From positions 62,001 through 126,000 of the forward strand of contig JBILBU010000001.1 of the NCBI GenBank assembly GCA_044353505.1: 64,000 nt of DNA. Direction: 5' to 3'. The notes under the pieces are model-generated. The model had not been told where the DNA came from. It ran no database searches and saw nothing but the letters and a program-made list of their open reading frames with translations. A program made the position numbers and the translations under genes. Source of the stretch: Pollutibacter sp044353505. Lineage in GTDB: Bacteria; Bacteroidota; Bacteroidia; Chitinophagales; Chitinophagaceae. This document shows, piece after piece, positions 44,304 through 51,739 of the stretch; position 1 is the stretch's first letter, and each line of letters begins with the position of its first letter.

Positions 44304-45758
44304 TTATAGTTTTAGGCCTTGTCCCTTATAGAATTCAAGGACTTTCATCCTGAAAATATATTCGTACTGGGCTACTGCCTTATCAATCCTGGCTTTGGTG
44401 AGATTATTTTGATTGGTGAGCCACTCGATGGTTTGCATGACGCCAAGTTCGTAACGCCTGCTGGCCAATTCAAATGATCGAATGGATGTCTCCAGCGCCT
44501 TCTCTCTGGCAAGATAGGTCTGGAAAGCTCCAGAAGCACTATAATAAGCAGTGTAAATATCCTGCTTCAACTGAAGCTTGTCACGATCAATAGACAACTG
44601 ACTGCTTTTGATATCAACCCTCGCCCTCATCATGTTAGCACGAGCTTGGCCACCGTTAAAAATTGGCACATTCACTGAGAGCCCGATACCCTGTCCAAAC
44701 TGGTCCCTGAGTTGTCTGGAAAATCCATCCCAATACTCTGAGAAATTTCTTTTTTGATAAAGCACATCATAGGTAGGTGAGTAAACAGGAACAAGTGAGG
44801 ATCCCTGCTTGATATAAGATCCTGTTTCCTGTTCACCTGTAAAATTAACACCACTTCCCTTGAGAAGAAATTGATTGAAATTGGTTGCAAGTTGTCCAAA
44901 TGCTGACAGCGTAGGTTTCATTTGCGCCTCCGCCACTTTCAATCCCTTTTCGGCAGCGAGTCTTCTCAAATCATTCACCCTAATTTGTGGCTGCGAAGTC
45001 AGCGCCACCTGAAATACATCATCCGGGTATATCTCTAATATGTTATCAACTGGGATTTTATCAACTGGCGGAATGACGAGCTCAAATACCTGATCAGCGG
45101 GCAGGTTCAATACTGATTTAAGGGAAAGCTTATCAAGTTCTGCCTGAGAATTTGCTTGCACATAAGTTGCGCTGTCCCTCGCCACCGTTGCTTCCAGCTC
45201 AGCGGCATTAAGTTCCGGGAGACTTCCAGCATCAACAAGTTTTCGTGTGTTCCTCAGTTGTGCTTTTGTTTGGTCTAGTACCAGCAGGCTGATGCCAACC
45301 TGCTCGTAACTCAGCAAGGCACGAAGGTATTGTTGAGCGATATTCAAAGCGATATCATTCTTTGCCTTATCAACTGAAGCCCTGTCGGCATCAAGAGCAT
45401 ATTTATTGGAGAGAACATTATTCCTGGCGCTATTAAAATTAAAGAGCAATACATTCGATTGCAAAGACATCTGCTGAAACATCGCTGAACGGCTGGTGTA
45501 TGCGTTGGTTGTTCTATCTAGGGTTCGTCCAAATGAAAACCCATGCGTCAGGCCATATGAAAGTGTTGGCAAGGGCTGAAGAGAAGATTGCTGAAAATTG
45601 ATTGCAGATCGGTCTGCTTGAATCTCAGCCTGTTTTACACTTACATTGTTCTGTATGCCATACTCCACACAACGCCTTAGATCCCATTTGTTATCCTGAG
45701 CAAAAATATTGAGCTGAAAAGCGAACAGAAGCAGAAAAACAAATAGCCTCGAAATCAT
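44304..45758 (-). CDS. TolC-family outer-membrane efflux protein
   Basis: The 484-residue protein has a signal peptide (LLLFAFQLNIFAQD) and two outer-membrane-efflux repeats of long helices, as in TolC: LRRCVEYGIQNNVSVKQAEI near the start and VNVPIFNGGQARANMMRARV in the second half. It forms a trimeric channel-tunnel across the outer membrane and periplasm. The adaptor gene follows by 18 bases, so they form one efflux unit. A short GC-rich palindrome lies 25 bases upstream of the ATG and may be an operator. Confidence 0.93.
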   Translation of the reverse strand: MISRLFVFLLLFAFQLNIFAQDNKWDLRRCVEYGIQNNVSVKQAEIQADRSAINFQQSSLQPLPTLSYGLTHGFSFGRTLDRTTNAYTSRSAMFQQMSLQSNVLLFNFNSARNNVLSNKYALDADRASVDKAKNDIALNIAQQYLRALLSYEQVGISLLVLDQTKAQLRNTRKLVDAGSLPELNAAELEATVARDSATYVQANSQAELDKLSLKSVLNLPADQVFELVIPPVDKIPVDNILEIYPDDVFQVALTSQPQIRVNDLRRLAAEKGLKVAEAQMKPTLSAFGQLATNFNQFLLKGSGVNFTGEQETGSYIKQGSSLVPVYSPTYDVLYQKRNFSEYWDGFSRQLRDQFGQGIGLSVNVPIFNGGQARANMMRARVDIKSSQLSIDRDKLQLKQDIYTAYYSASGAFQTYLAREKALETSIRSFELASRRYELGVMQTIEWLTNQNNLTKARIDKAVAQYEYIFRMKVLEFYKGQGLKL

Positions 45759-45782
45759 AGAAATATATTGATTGCAATGAAT

Positions 45783-45800
45783 TCAGGGGGGTGCCCCTGA
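45783..45800. promoter_or_regulatory. Palindrome upstream of the efflux operon
   Basis: The 18 bases tcaggggggtgcccctga have perfect 7-base arms (tcagggg / cccctga) around ggtg and end 25 bases before the tolC-like ATG. It could be an operator or a leader hairpin. There is no T-run, so a terminator is unlikely. No regulator gene is adjacent. Confidence 0.35.
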
Positions 45801-45843
45801 CATTATGCAAAGATTGCACTAAATGGGGGATTCACAAAATCGT

Positions 45844-45969
45844 TCATTGAGTACCCACAGTACAGCATTCATTAATCTTCCTGCCCAGATTCATGACCTT
45901 GATCATTTTTTCTTTACTGAACTGATATTTCTCATCCCGCAACAGTTGCAGGAACGAAGAATCAAATAA
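45844..45969 (-). pseudogene. Possible remnant coding stretch of 41 codons
   Basis: In the long gap between the tolC-like gene and btuB, one minus-strand frame stays open from a stop at 45972-45970 to a stop at 45846-45844 and reads like protein: FLQLLRDEKYQFSKEKMIKV then MNLGRKINECCTVGTQ. It has no ATG before Met near residue 20, so it may be the 3' end of a degraded gene or a chance frame. I do not recognise a family. Together with the flanking AT-rich sequence to about 46100, this is all I see in the first 350 bases of the gap. Confidence 0.3.
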
Positions 45970-46104
45970 TCAGAAAACAGGCAATGTCTCCAAAACTCAC
46001 CCCCCTAATCAACACGTGTACGCCCTAATCATTCCATGGGTTTCCACACGCTGTTGAAAAGAAATTATTAGGTAGAAAATAAATCATTCTATCTTCAATC
46101 CGCA

Positions 46105-46283
46105 TCACGGTTGAAAACTGCTTAATAGCAGAATTCATTAAAAGGGAAGTCCGGTTTTATTCCGGCGCTATCCCCGTAGCTGTAAAAACCAACTCGTTTT
46201 GCGAGACCATTTCTTCCACAAGACCACTGTTCACACGGGAAGGTCAGAAATGGGGTTGAGCCAGAAGACCTGCCTGTTGCAAT
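46105..46283 (+). ncRNA. Cobalamin riboswitch
   Basis: The leader of the btuB-type gene carries the adenosylcobalamin aptamer core. GGGAA at about 46144 is followed by TCCGG pairing segments, CTATCCCCGTAGCTGTAA (close to the CCCGCxACTGTAA core), and the B12-box-like AGCCAGAAGACCTGCC ending at 46274. When cobalamin binds, expression of the downstream receptor should fall. The 3' segment with agctttcgggagaaaagc (about 46297-46314) may be part of the expression platform just before the start codon. Confidence 0.93.
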
Positions 46284-46387
46284 GTTAACAATCACGAGCT
46301 TTCGGGAGAAAAGCCGGAGATGTATATACTGTGCATACAGCTATTCATTTCTGTTCATATCCGAAGGTTCATAGTAAACAAAAAACT

Positions 46388-48343
46388 ATGACCAAAACAA
46401 TTGCACTCGCATGTTCACTCTTTGCTGCACAATTCATGTACGGACAATCTGATTCCTCTAGGGTATTGGATGAAATTGTAGTTACGGCCAACCGATTTCC
46501 ACAGAAACAAGTTAACACCGGAAAGGTAATGAACGTCATTTCCAGAGCCGAGATTGAGAAATCTCCATTCAACACGCTTGGCGAATTGCTTGCCAGACAA
46601 CCAGGGGTTACCATCATTGGATCAGCAAACGCAGCGGGTACAAACAATGACCTGTACATACGCGGTTCTGGCACAGGAAATACACTGGTATTAATTGATG
46701 GTAATCCTGCGTATGATGTTTCCACCATCAGCGGAACATTTGATATTAATTTTATTCCTATAGGACAGATTGAACGTATTGAAATTCTCAAAGGAGGCCA
46801 GTCTACGGTCTATGGATCTGATGCAGTATCAGGAGTAATCAATATCATTACCCGCAATAATCAAAATAAAAAAATATCACCCTCGCTTCACCTGTCAAAT
46901 GGATCATTTGGAACAAATACAGTTGATCTAACAATTTCCGGGAAAACAAATCTGATTAAATATAAGCTGCAATACTTGCGAACAAATTCTCAAGGGTTCA
47001 CCTCAGCAATGGATACCAACGCAGTAAAAACATTTGACAAAGACGGATTCAAACAGGAATTTGCCCTTGCGCAAGTAGGGTCGGTCACAGACCGCAGCTG
47101 GAGCTGGAGGGCAGGTGCACAATGGACCAAATACAGCAATGACCTTGACCAAACAGGATATGAAGATGCAAAAGATTTTACAGTAGCAAATCAAAACATG
47201 CAATTCACAGCAGGGCTTTCTAAAAAAATTAAGCCGGGTACCATTCAAGCAAATATCAACTTCAACAACAGCACCAGAAACTACCTAGACGACTCAACTT
47301 ACTTGAACGGATTTGCCAAATATATTCAATCAGACTACCAAGGAAGATCCGCCTTCGCTGAAATCTTCACCACACTGAGGCTTGCAGAAGGTCTGCAATT
47401 GTTTGCAGGAGCTGACCAGCGCTGGCAAAACACTGATCAAACCTACCTCTCAATCAGCAGCTACGGAAAATATAGCAGCACACTGGCCCGAGATACCGCC
47501 AATATCAGATTGAGCAGCTTCACAACATCCATGGTATACAATAGCAAAAAAGGATTCAATGTTGAATCTGGCATGCGGCTTAATTTGCATAGCCTCTATG
47601 GCAGTAACATGACCTACACCATAAATCCGTCTTATGTATTGAACAAACTCATAAAGATTGCTTTCAACCTCTCATCTGCCTTTAAAGCCCCAACCCTTTA
47701 TCAATTGTATGATGGTGCAATAGGTGCCAGAAACCTAAAACCTGAAACCTCAGTTTCATCCGAACTCTCTGTGCAACTCTTGGGTGTAAATAAAATATCG
47801 GGTAGAGCAACCATATTCAACAGAACCATTAAGCATGGTATTGACTACGATTATGCAAATAATAAATACTTCAATAACAACAAGGCACTTTCCAAAGGCA
47901 TTGAACTGGAAGCGGGATATAGAGAGAATAAATGGGATGTCGCTTTAAACTACACTTACCTCAATGGCAAATTGTCGACAACAAAATTTGTATATGATTA
48001 TGACACATGGGCTTATGCAGCAAAAGGAGATACCAGCTTTTCGCACCTGTTCAGGGTTCCGGCACATAGCCTAAATGGCACCTTTGGAGTTCAGGCAACA
48101 AAGAAAGTATACCTGTCCATTGCCCAACGCTTCGCAGGCAAACGCTACGAAGGTATGTTTGAGGCCGCACCAGTTAAACTAGACCCCTACCACGTAACAG
48201 ATCTTTTCGCACAATACGCAATCAATAAAACCATCAAATTATATACATCCTTGAAGAATGTTTTCAATGCAGATTACCAGGAGATACTTGGCTATACTGC
48301 TAGGGGAAGAAATTATGTCATCGGCGTTAGAATTGGGCAATAG
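46388..48343 (+). CDS. btuB: TonB-dependent cobalamin receptor (BtuB-like)
   Basis: The gene lies directly behind a cobalamin riboswitch, which makes vitamin B12 or a related corrinoid the likely ligand. The start is ATG 46388 (MTKTIALACSLFAAQFMYGQ, a signal peptide); the frame extends to a GTG at 46331 that would fall in the riboswitch platform. Features are the TonB-box-like LDEIVVTANRFPQK, the plug (LLARQPGVTIIG, LYIRGSGTGNTLVLIDGNPA, ILKGGQSTVYGSDAVSGVIN) and a barrel ending YVIGVRIGQ. 651 residues is close to E. coli BtuB (about 614). No btuCDF or cobalamin biosynthesis genes are in the window. Confidence 0.92.
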   Translation: MTKTIALACSLFAAQFMYGQSDSSRVLDEIVVTANRFPQKQVNTGKVMNVISRAEIEKSPFNTLGELLARQPGVTIIGSANAAGTNNDLYIRGSGTGNTLVLIDGNPAYDVSTISGTFDINFIPIGQIERIEILKGGQSTVYGSDAVSGVINIITRNNQNKKISPSLHLSNGSFGTNTVDLTISGKTNLIKYKLQYLRTNSQGFTSAMDTNAVKTFDKDGFKQEFALAQVGSVTDRSWSWRAGAQWTKYSNDLDQTGYEDAKDFTVANQNMQFTAGLSKKIKPGTIQANINFNNSTRNYLDDSTYLNGFAKYIQSDYQGRSAFAEIFTTLRLAEGLQLFAGADQRWQNTDQTYLSISSYGKYSSTLARDTANIRLSSFTTSMVYNSKKGFNVESGMRLNLHSLYGSNMTYTINPSYVLNKLIKIAFNLSSAFKAPTLYQLYDGAIGARNLKPETSVSSELSVQLLGVNKISGRATIFNRTIKHGIDYDYANNKYFNNNKALSKGIELEAGYRENKWDVALNYTYLNGKLSTTKFVYDYDTWAYAAKGDTSFSHLFRVPAHSLNGTFGVQATKKVYLSIAQRFAGKRYEGMFEAAPVKLDPYHVTDLFAQYAINKTIKLYTSLKNVFNADYQEILGYTARGRNYVIGVRIGQ

Positions 48344-48348
48344 GATTA

Positions 48349-48438
48349 GGGTGTAGGTTATTCGTTATGTAAAATATATTGACTAATATTATGTAATCTT
48401 ACTTTTTTCATTGAATCAAGAATAAATAACCTACACCC
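48349..48438. repeat. Perfect 14-bp inverted repeat spanning the btuB-marC gap
   Basis: gggtgtaggttatt at 48349-48362 and its exact complement at 48425-48438 bracket a 62-base AT-rich centre. The left arm starts 6 bases after the btuB stop and the right arm ends 4 bases before the marC ATG. It may form a long hairpin that ends or processes the btuB transcript, or be a small repeat element. A sequence of similar design is at 3231-3315. Confidence 0.6.
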
Positions 48439-48442
48439 CTAG

Positions 48443-49015
48443 ATGACTATAGACGAGATAGTTACAGTATCCTTTACACTTTTTGCGGTGATTGATATCA
48501 TCGGATCTGTTCCCCTATTGCTCAGCCTGAAAGAAAAAATGGGGGGTATTCATGAGATGAAAGCCAGTCTAATCTCAGGTGGACTCATGATATTTTTCCT
48601 ATTCGTTGGTGAAAAATTTCTTGGTATACTAGGGGTTGATGTAAAATCATTTGCAGTAGGCGGTTCAATTGTAATTTTTATTCTCGGACTTGAAATGGTG
48701 TTGGGGATTGAATTTTTTAAAGGGGATGCCGACCCTAAATCTGGAACACTCGTGCCAATTGCTTTTCCTTTAATTGCAGGTTCTGGAACACTTACCACCA
48801 TCATCTCCCTCAGGGCAAACTACAGCGAGTGGCCAGTGTTGATAGGGATCCTGATTAATGTCGTCTTCGTTTATATTGTTCTCCACTCTCTTGACTTTAT
48901 TGCAAAAATTCTTGGCCCAGCGGGCATGACTGCGGTACGCAAATTTTTTGGAGTTGTATTGCTTGCCATTGCTGTGAAAATTTTTACAAGCAATGTGGGC
49001 GGACTAATAAAATAA
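48443..49015 (+). CDS. MarC-family integral membrane protein
   Basis: This 190-residue protein has six predicted membrane helices in the MarC/YchE/YhgN layout. Family blocks are FTLFAVIDIIGSVPLLLSL near the start, GLEMVLGI, PIAFPLIAGSGTLTTIISL in the middle, and MTAVRKFFGVVLLAIAVKI near the end. The family was once tied to multiple antibiotic resistance, a link later withdrawn, and its transport role is unknown. The ATG at 48443 starts 4 bases after an inverted repeat arm. It is convergent with the RmuC-like gene. Confidence 0.9.
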   Translation: MTIDEIVTVSFTLFAVIDIIGSVPLLLSLKEKMGGIHEMKASLISGGLMIFFLFVGEKFLGILGVDVKSFAVGGSIVIFILGLEMVLGIEFFKGDADPKSGTLVPIAFPLIAGSGTLTTIISLRANYSEWPVLIGILINVVFVYIVLHSLDFIAKILGPAGMTAVRKFFGVVLLAIAVKIFTSNVGGLIK

Positions 49016-49066
49016 ATCTTACTAATGAACAGCAGAGCAGCAGTTCGAGGTGCTCAATCATTGATA

Positions 49067-50416
49067 TTATTCCTTCTCATCATTTCCAAAGAGAGGAAAC
49101 TGATTGATTTTATCCGCCAATGGATCTGAGTCAATGTTAATCCCCCTGCCCTTGGCTTCTTGATCGATTTTGTTGGCTTCTTTTTCCAACTCTTTAACGC
49201 TGATAAGCTTTGTTCTTTTCTCTTGAGGTGGATTGAGCTTGTCTGAACGCTCAAAGTTCATCATCTCTTCCAAAATTTCAACAGGAAGTGATGACTCAGC
49301 CGCATAGCCAAGTTCTATGGCCTGCTTTGCAAAAAAACTATCAACCTGAATCCTTCGCTTGGTCAAATGTGCGAATTTTCCAAGAATACGACATATGTTA
49401 GACCGTTCTTCAGGGGTGAGTTCTTCTGCAAATTCATAATCCTCAATCTTCTTCAGAGAGAGCATAATGGGCTCTAGCGCATCAAGTGAAATGAGATATA
49501 CTGTAAAGTCAGCCATCGGGAAAACGAAGTGCTTGAGCGACTCTAATGTATTGGATGGAATGACAAAAAATATTTCACGTCGAACATCATCCTGACTGGC
49601 ATACTTTTTGGCGGCCTCAGCTTGTGCCTTGATATACAACGGGAAGTTGTTAAGGTCTTCGCCACCAGGACTTTTAGCATCAAACACAATGTACTCACCA
49701 GCAATCTTGATGGTGTTATCTGGCGTACCCTTGAATGGCACTTGATCAACGTACTCTATGGTATGCTTTCCGCAAATGGCTTTAATAAACTGCTGCGCTT
49801 GTAACTGATGATCAGACCATGTGGCTTTCAATCTATCAACACGCTCCTGATCCCTGCTTCTGATAAGCTCTTGCTCTCTTCGCCTTTCATCACTTATACT
49901 TTCCTGAATAGCCCTCAAGGATGAAACTGCTTCTGCATGCTCTGTCTTCCTAAATTCCTCATTTTTATGAAGTCCGGCTAATTCCGTTCTTAGCTCCTGA
50001 ATTTCTTTTGACAACTGATTGTACCTCTCGCTGATTTGTGACTTTTCAATCTGTACGTCATTCAACACCTGCTCTTTCTGTTTTCTGGCTTCTTGCTCAC
50101 TGGCATACAACTGCTTTACTTTTATACCGCCCTCCCTCAGGCTATCAATATCAGTCGATTGCTGATTGATTTTATTTTGCAGAACAGACTCAGCTATTTT
50201 CAACACCTCAATATCCTTACGCATGTCCGATAGCTGGCTTTCCTTGCCAGATGCCTGCAGCTTTAATTCACCGGTAGCTTGTTGCAACGCACCCAATTCA
50301 CCTGCTGCATCTGCAAGAAGCGACTGAACCTTACCCCAATTGAAAATACGCTCAAGGAAACCAATTCCTTTTAAGCGATTAAAAAGAGCATTCAGCGATT
50401 CAAGTTTAATATCCAT
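49067..50416 (-). CDS. Coiled-coil protein with RmuC-like PD-(D/E)xK core
   Basis: Residues about 25-205 are a long coiled coil (heptads rich in E, K, Q, L). A compact domain follows with VPFKGTPDNTIKIAGEYIVF and DAKSPGG (about residues 225-250), which matches the PD...(D/E)xK pattern of restriction-fold nucleases as in RmuC, then FPLYIKAQAEAAKKYASQDD and a helical C-terminus with an EEMMNFER segment. RmuC in E. coli limits recombination between inverted repeats. The match is by pattern and layout, since the sequence is far from canonical RmuC. Whether it cuts DNA is unknown. There is no N-terminal membrane helix, unlike many RmuC proteins. Confidence 0.65.
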   Translation of the reverse strand: MDIKLESLNALFNRLKGIGFLERIFNWGKVQSLLADAAGELGALQQATGELKLQASGKESQLSDMRKDIEVLKIAESVLQNKINQQSTDIDSLREGGIKVKQLYASEQEARKQKEQVLNDVQIEKSQISERYNQLSKEIQELRTELAGLHKNEEFRKTEHAEAVSSLRAIQESISDERRREQELIRSRDQERVDRLKATWSDHQLQAQQFIKAICGKHTIEYVDQVPFKGTPDNTIKIAGEYIVFDAKSPGGEDLNNFPLYIKAQAEAAKKYASQDDVRREIFFVIPSNTLESLKHFVFPMADFTVYLISLDALEPIMLSLKKIEDYEFAEELTPEERSNICRILGKFAHLTKRRIQVDSFFAKQAIELGYAAESSLPVEILEEMMNFERSDKLNPPQEKRTKLISVKELEKEANKIDQEAKGRGINIDSDPLADKINQFPLFGNDEKE

Positions 50417-50600
50417 AATTCGAGTTGTACAACAAAGATAACCGGGCAGTTCGGATTCTATTGGAGGAGTTGGGGTCTAAGGCAACTTTATTTTATCCAC
50501 ATCAGCTCCGTTCGCACTTCAATATCCCCAAGGTAAAAAGCATATTTTACGTATCTTGATTGCATGATAGGCAAGCGACTAAACCCCTTAAATTTCTAAC

Positions 50601-51656
50601 ATGGGCATCGTATTTGGGATTATATTTCACTTTATTGGAGGCATTGCATCTGGAAGTTTTTATATGCCCTTTAGCAAAGTAAAAGGATGGAAATGGGAAA
50701 GCTATTGGATCACAGGCGGAATATTTTCTTGGCTTATCGTTCCACCATTGGCAGCTTGGCTGACCCTGCCTGGATTTAGTGAAATTATTGCAACAACTGA
50801 TACATCAGTTTTGCTGTTTACCTATGCAATGGGACTACTTTGGGGGATAGGTGGACTCACTTACGGGCTTGGTGTGAGATACCTGGGAATGTCACTCGGC
50901 AATTCTGTAGTTCTTGGATTCTGTTCCGCCTTTGGCGCCTTGCTTCCATCTTTGTATTACAACATCAACCCACAAGAAGGAAAAACAAGTTTCAATCAAC
51001 TCTTATCAACTACAGGCGGGCAGCTTGTTCTGCTGGGTGTGCTGGTTTGCTTAGTGGGTATTTTTATTTCTGGCAGAGCTGGAATGATGAAAGAGAAAGA
51101 ACTGACTGAAGACAAGAAAAAGGAAACTGTAAAAGAATTTAACCTGAATAAGGGCCTCTTGGTAGCCATCATCTCTGGCATACTCAGTGCTTGCTTTAAT
51201 TTTGGCATAGAGGCAGGTAAGCCGATGGCAGAAACTGCTGTTTCCATGAACCTAAACCCGCTGTTTCAAAACAATGTAACCTATGTTGTACTGCTATGGG
51301 GTGGACTTACCACAAACCTACTATGGTGCCTCATGCTCAATGCCAAGAATAAATCGTTTGGCGATTATACAAACCCCAATAACCCTTTATTTAAAAACTA
51401 CCTTTTTTCTGCCCTCGCAGGAACCACTTGGTTCCTGCAGTTTTTCTTCTATGGCATGGGCGAAAGTAAACTGGGAAATGGGGCAAGCTCCTGGATTCTG
51501 CATATGGCATTTATTATTCTGGTATCCAACCTCTGGGGAATAGCCCTTAAAGAATGGAAAGGAACATCAAATAAAACCATTCGAACCATTACAATCGGTA
51601 TCATAACAATCATCGCGTCTGTGATCATCGTTGGTATTGGCAATTCGCTTAACTAA
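50601..51656 (+). CDS. rhaT: L-rhamnose/proton symporter
   Basis: RhaT is a ten-helix inner-membrane transporter of the DMT superfamily that imports L-rhamnose with protons. The N-terminus shows GIIFHFIGGIASGSFYMPFS and WKWESYWITGGIFSWLIVPP, both characteristic. LGVRYLGMSLGNSVVLGFCS and the C-terminal WGIALKEWKGTSNKTIR also fit. 351 residues is close to the E. coli protein (344). It is the first of four rhamnose genes on the plus strand; the aldolase/dehydrogenase gene follows after 83 bases with its own promoter match. Confidence 0.93.
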   Translation: MGIVFGIIFHFIGGIASGSFYMPFSKVKGWKWESYWITGGIFSWLIVPPLAAWLTLPGFSEIIATTDTSVLLFTYAMGLLWGIGGLTYGLGVRYLGMSLGNSVVLGFCSAFGALLPSLYYNINPQEGKTSFNQLLSTTGGQLVLLGVLVCLVGIFISGRAGMMKEKELTEDKKKETVKEFNLNKGLLVAIISGILSACFNFGIEAGKPMAETAVSMNLNPLFQNNVTYVVLLWGGLTTNLLWCLMLNAKNKSFGDYTNPNNPLFKNYLFSALAGTTWFLQFFFYGMGESKLGNGASSWILHMAFIILVSNLWGIALKEWKGTSNKTIRTITIGIITIIASVIIVGIGNSLN

Positions 51657-51669
51657 CAGTTCCCTAAGC

Positions 51670-51702
51670 TTTGCCAACTCTATCAATATTGTTTTACTTT
51701 TA
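51670..51702 (+). promoter_or_regulatory. Candidate promoter before the rhamnose aldolase gene (TTTG-N21-TACTTTTA)
   Basis: TTTG at 51670-51673, a 21-base spacer and TACTTTTA at 51695-51702 are near the Bacteroidota consensus (last G replaced). It ends 37 bases before the ATG at 51740. It may allow rhaEW-rhaI-rhaB to be expressed separately from rhaT. Confidence 0.35.
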
Positions 51703-51739
51703 CCCAACTTTTCAATAACCAATAATCGACAAGCTCGCA

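Noticed and set aside
46331..46387. GTG start extending btuB upstream by 19 residues
   Set aside because: It would lie between the riboswitch and a clean signal peptide start at ATG 46388, and the added residues disrupt the signal peptide.
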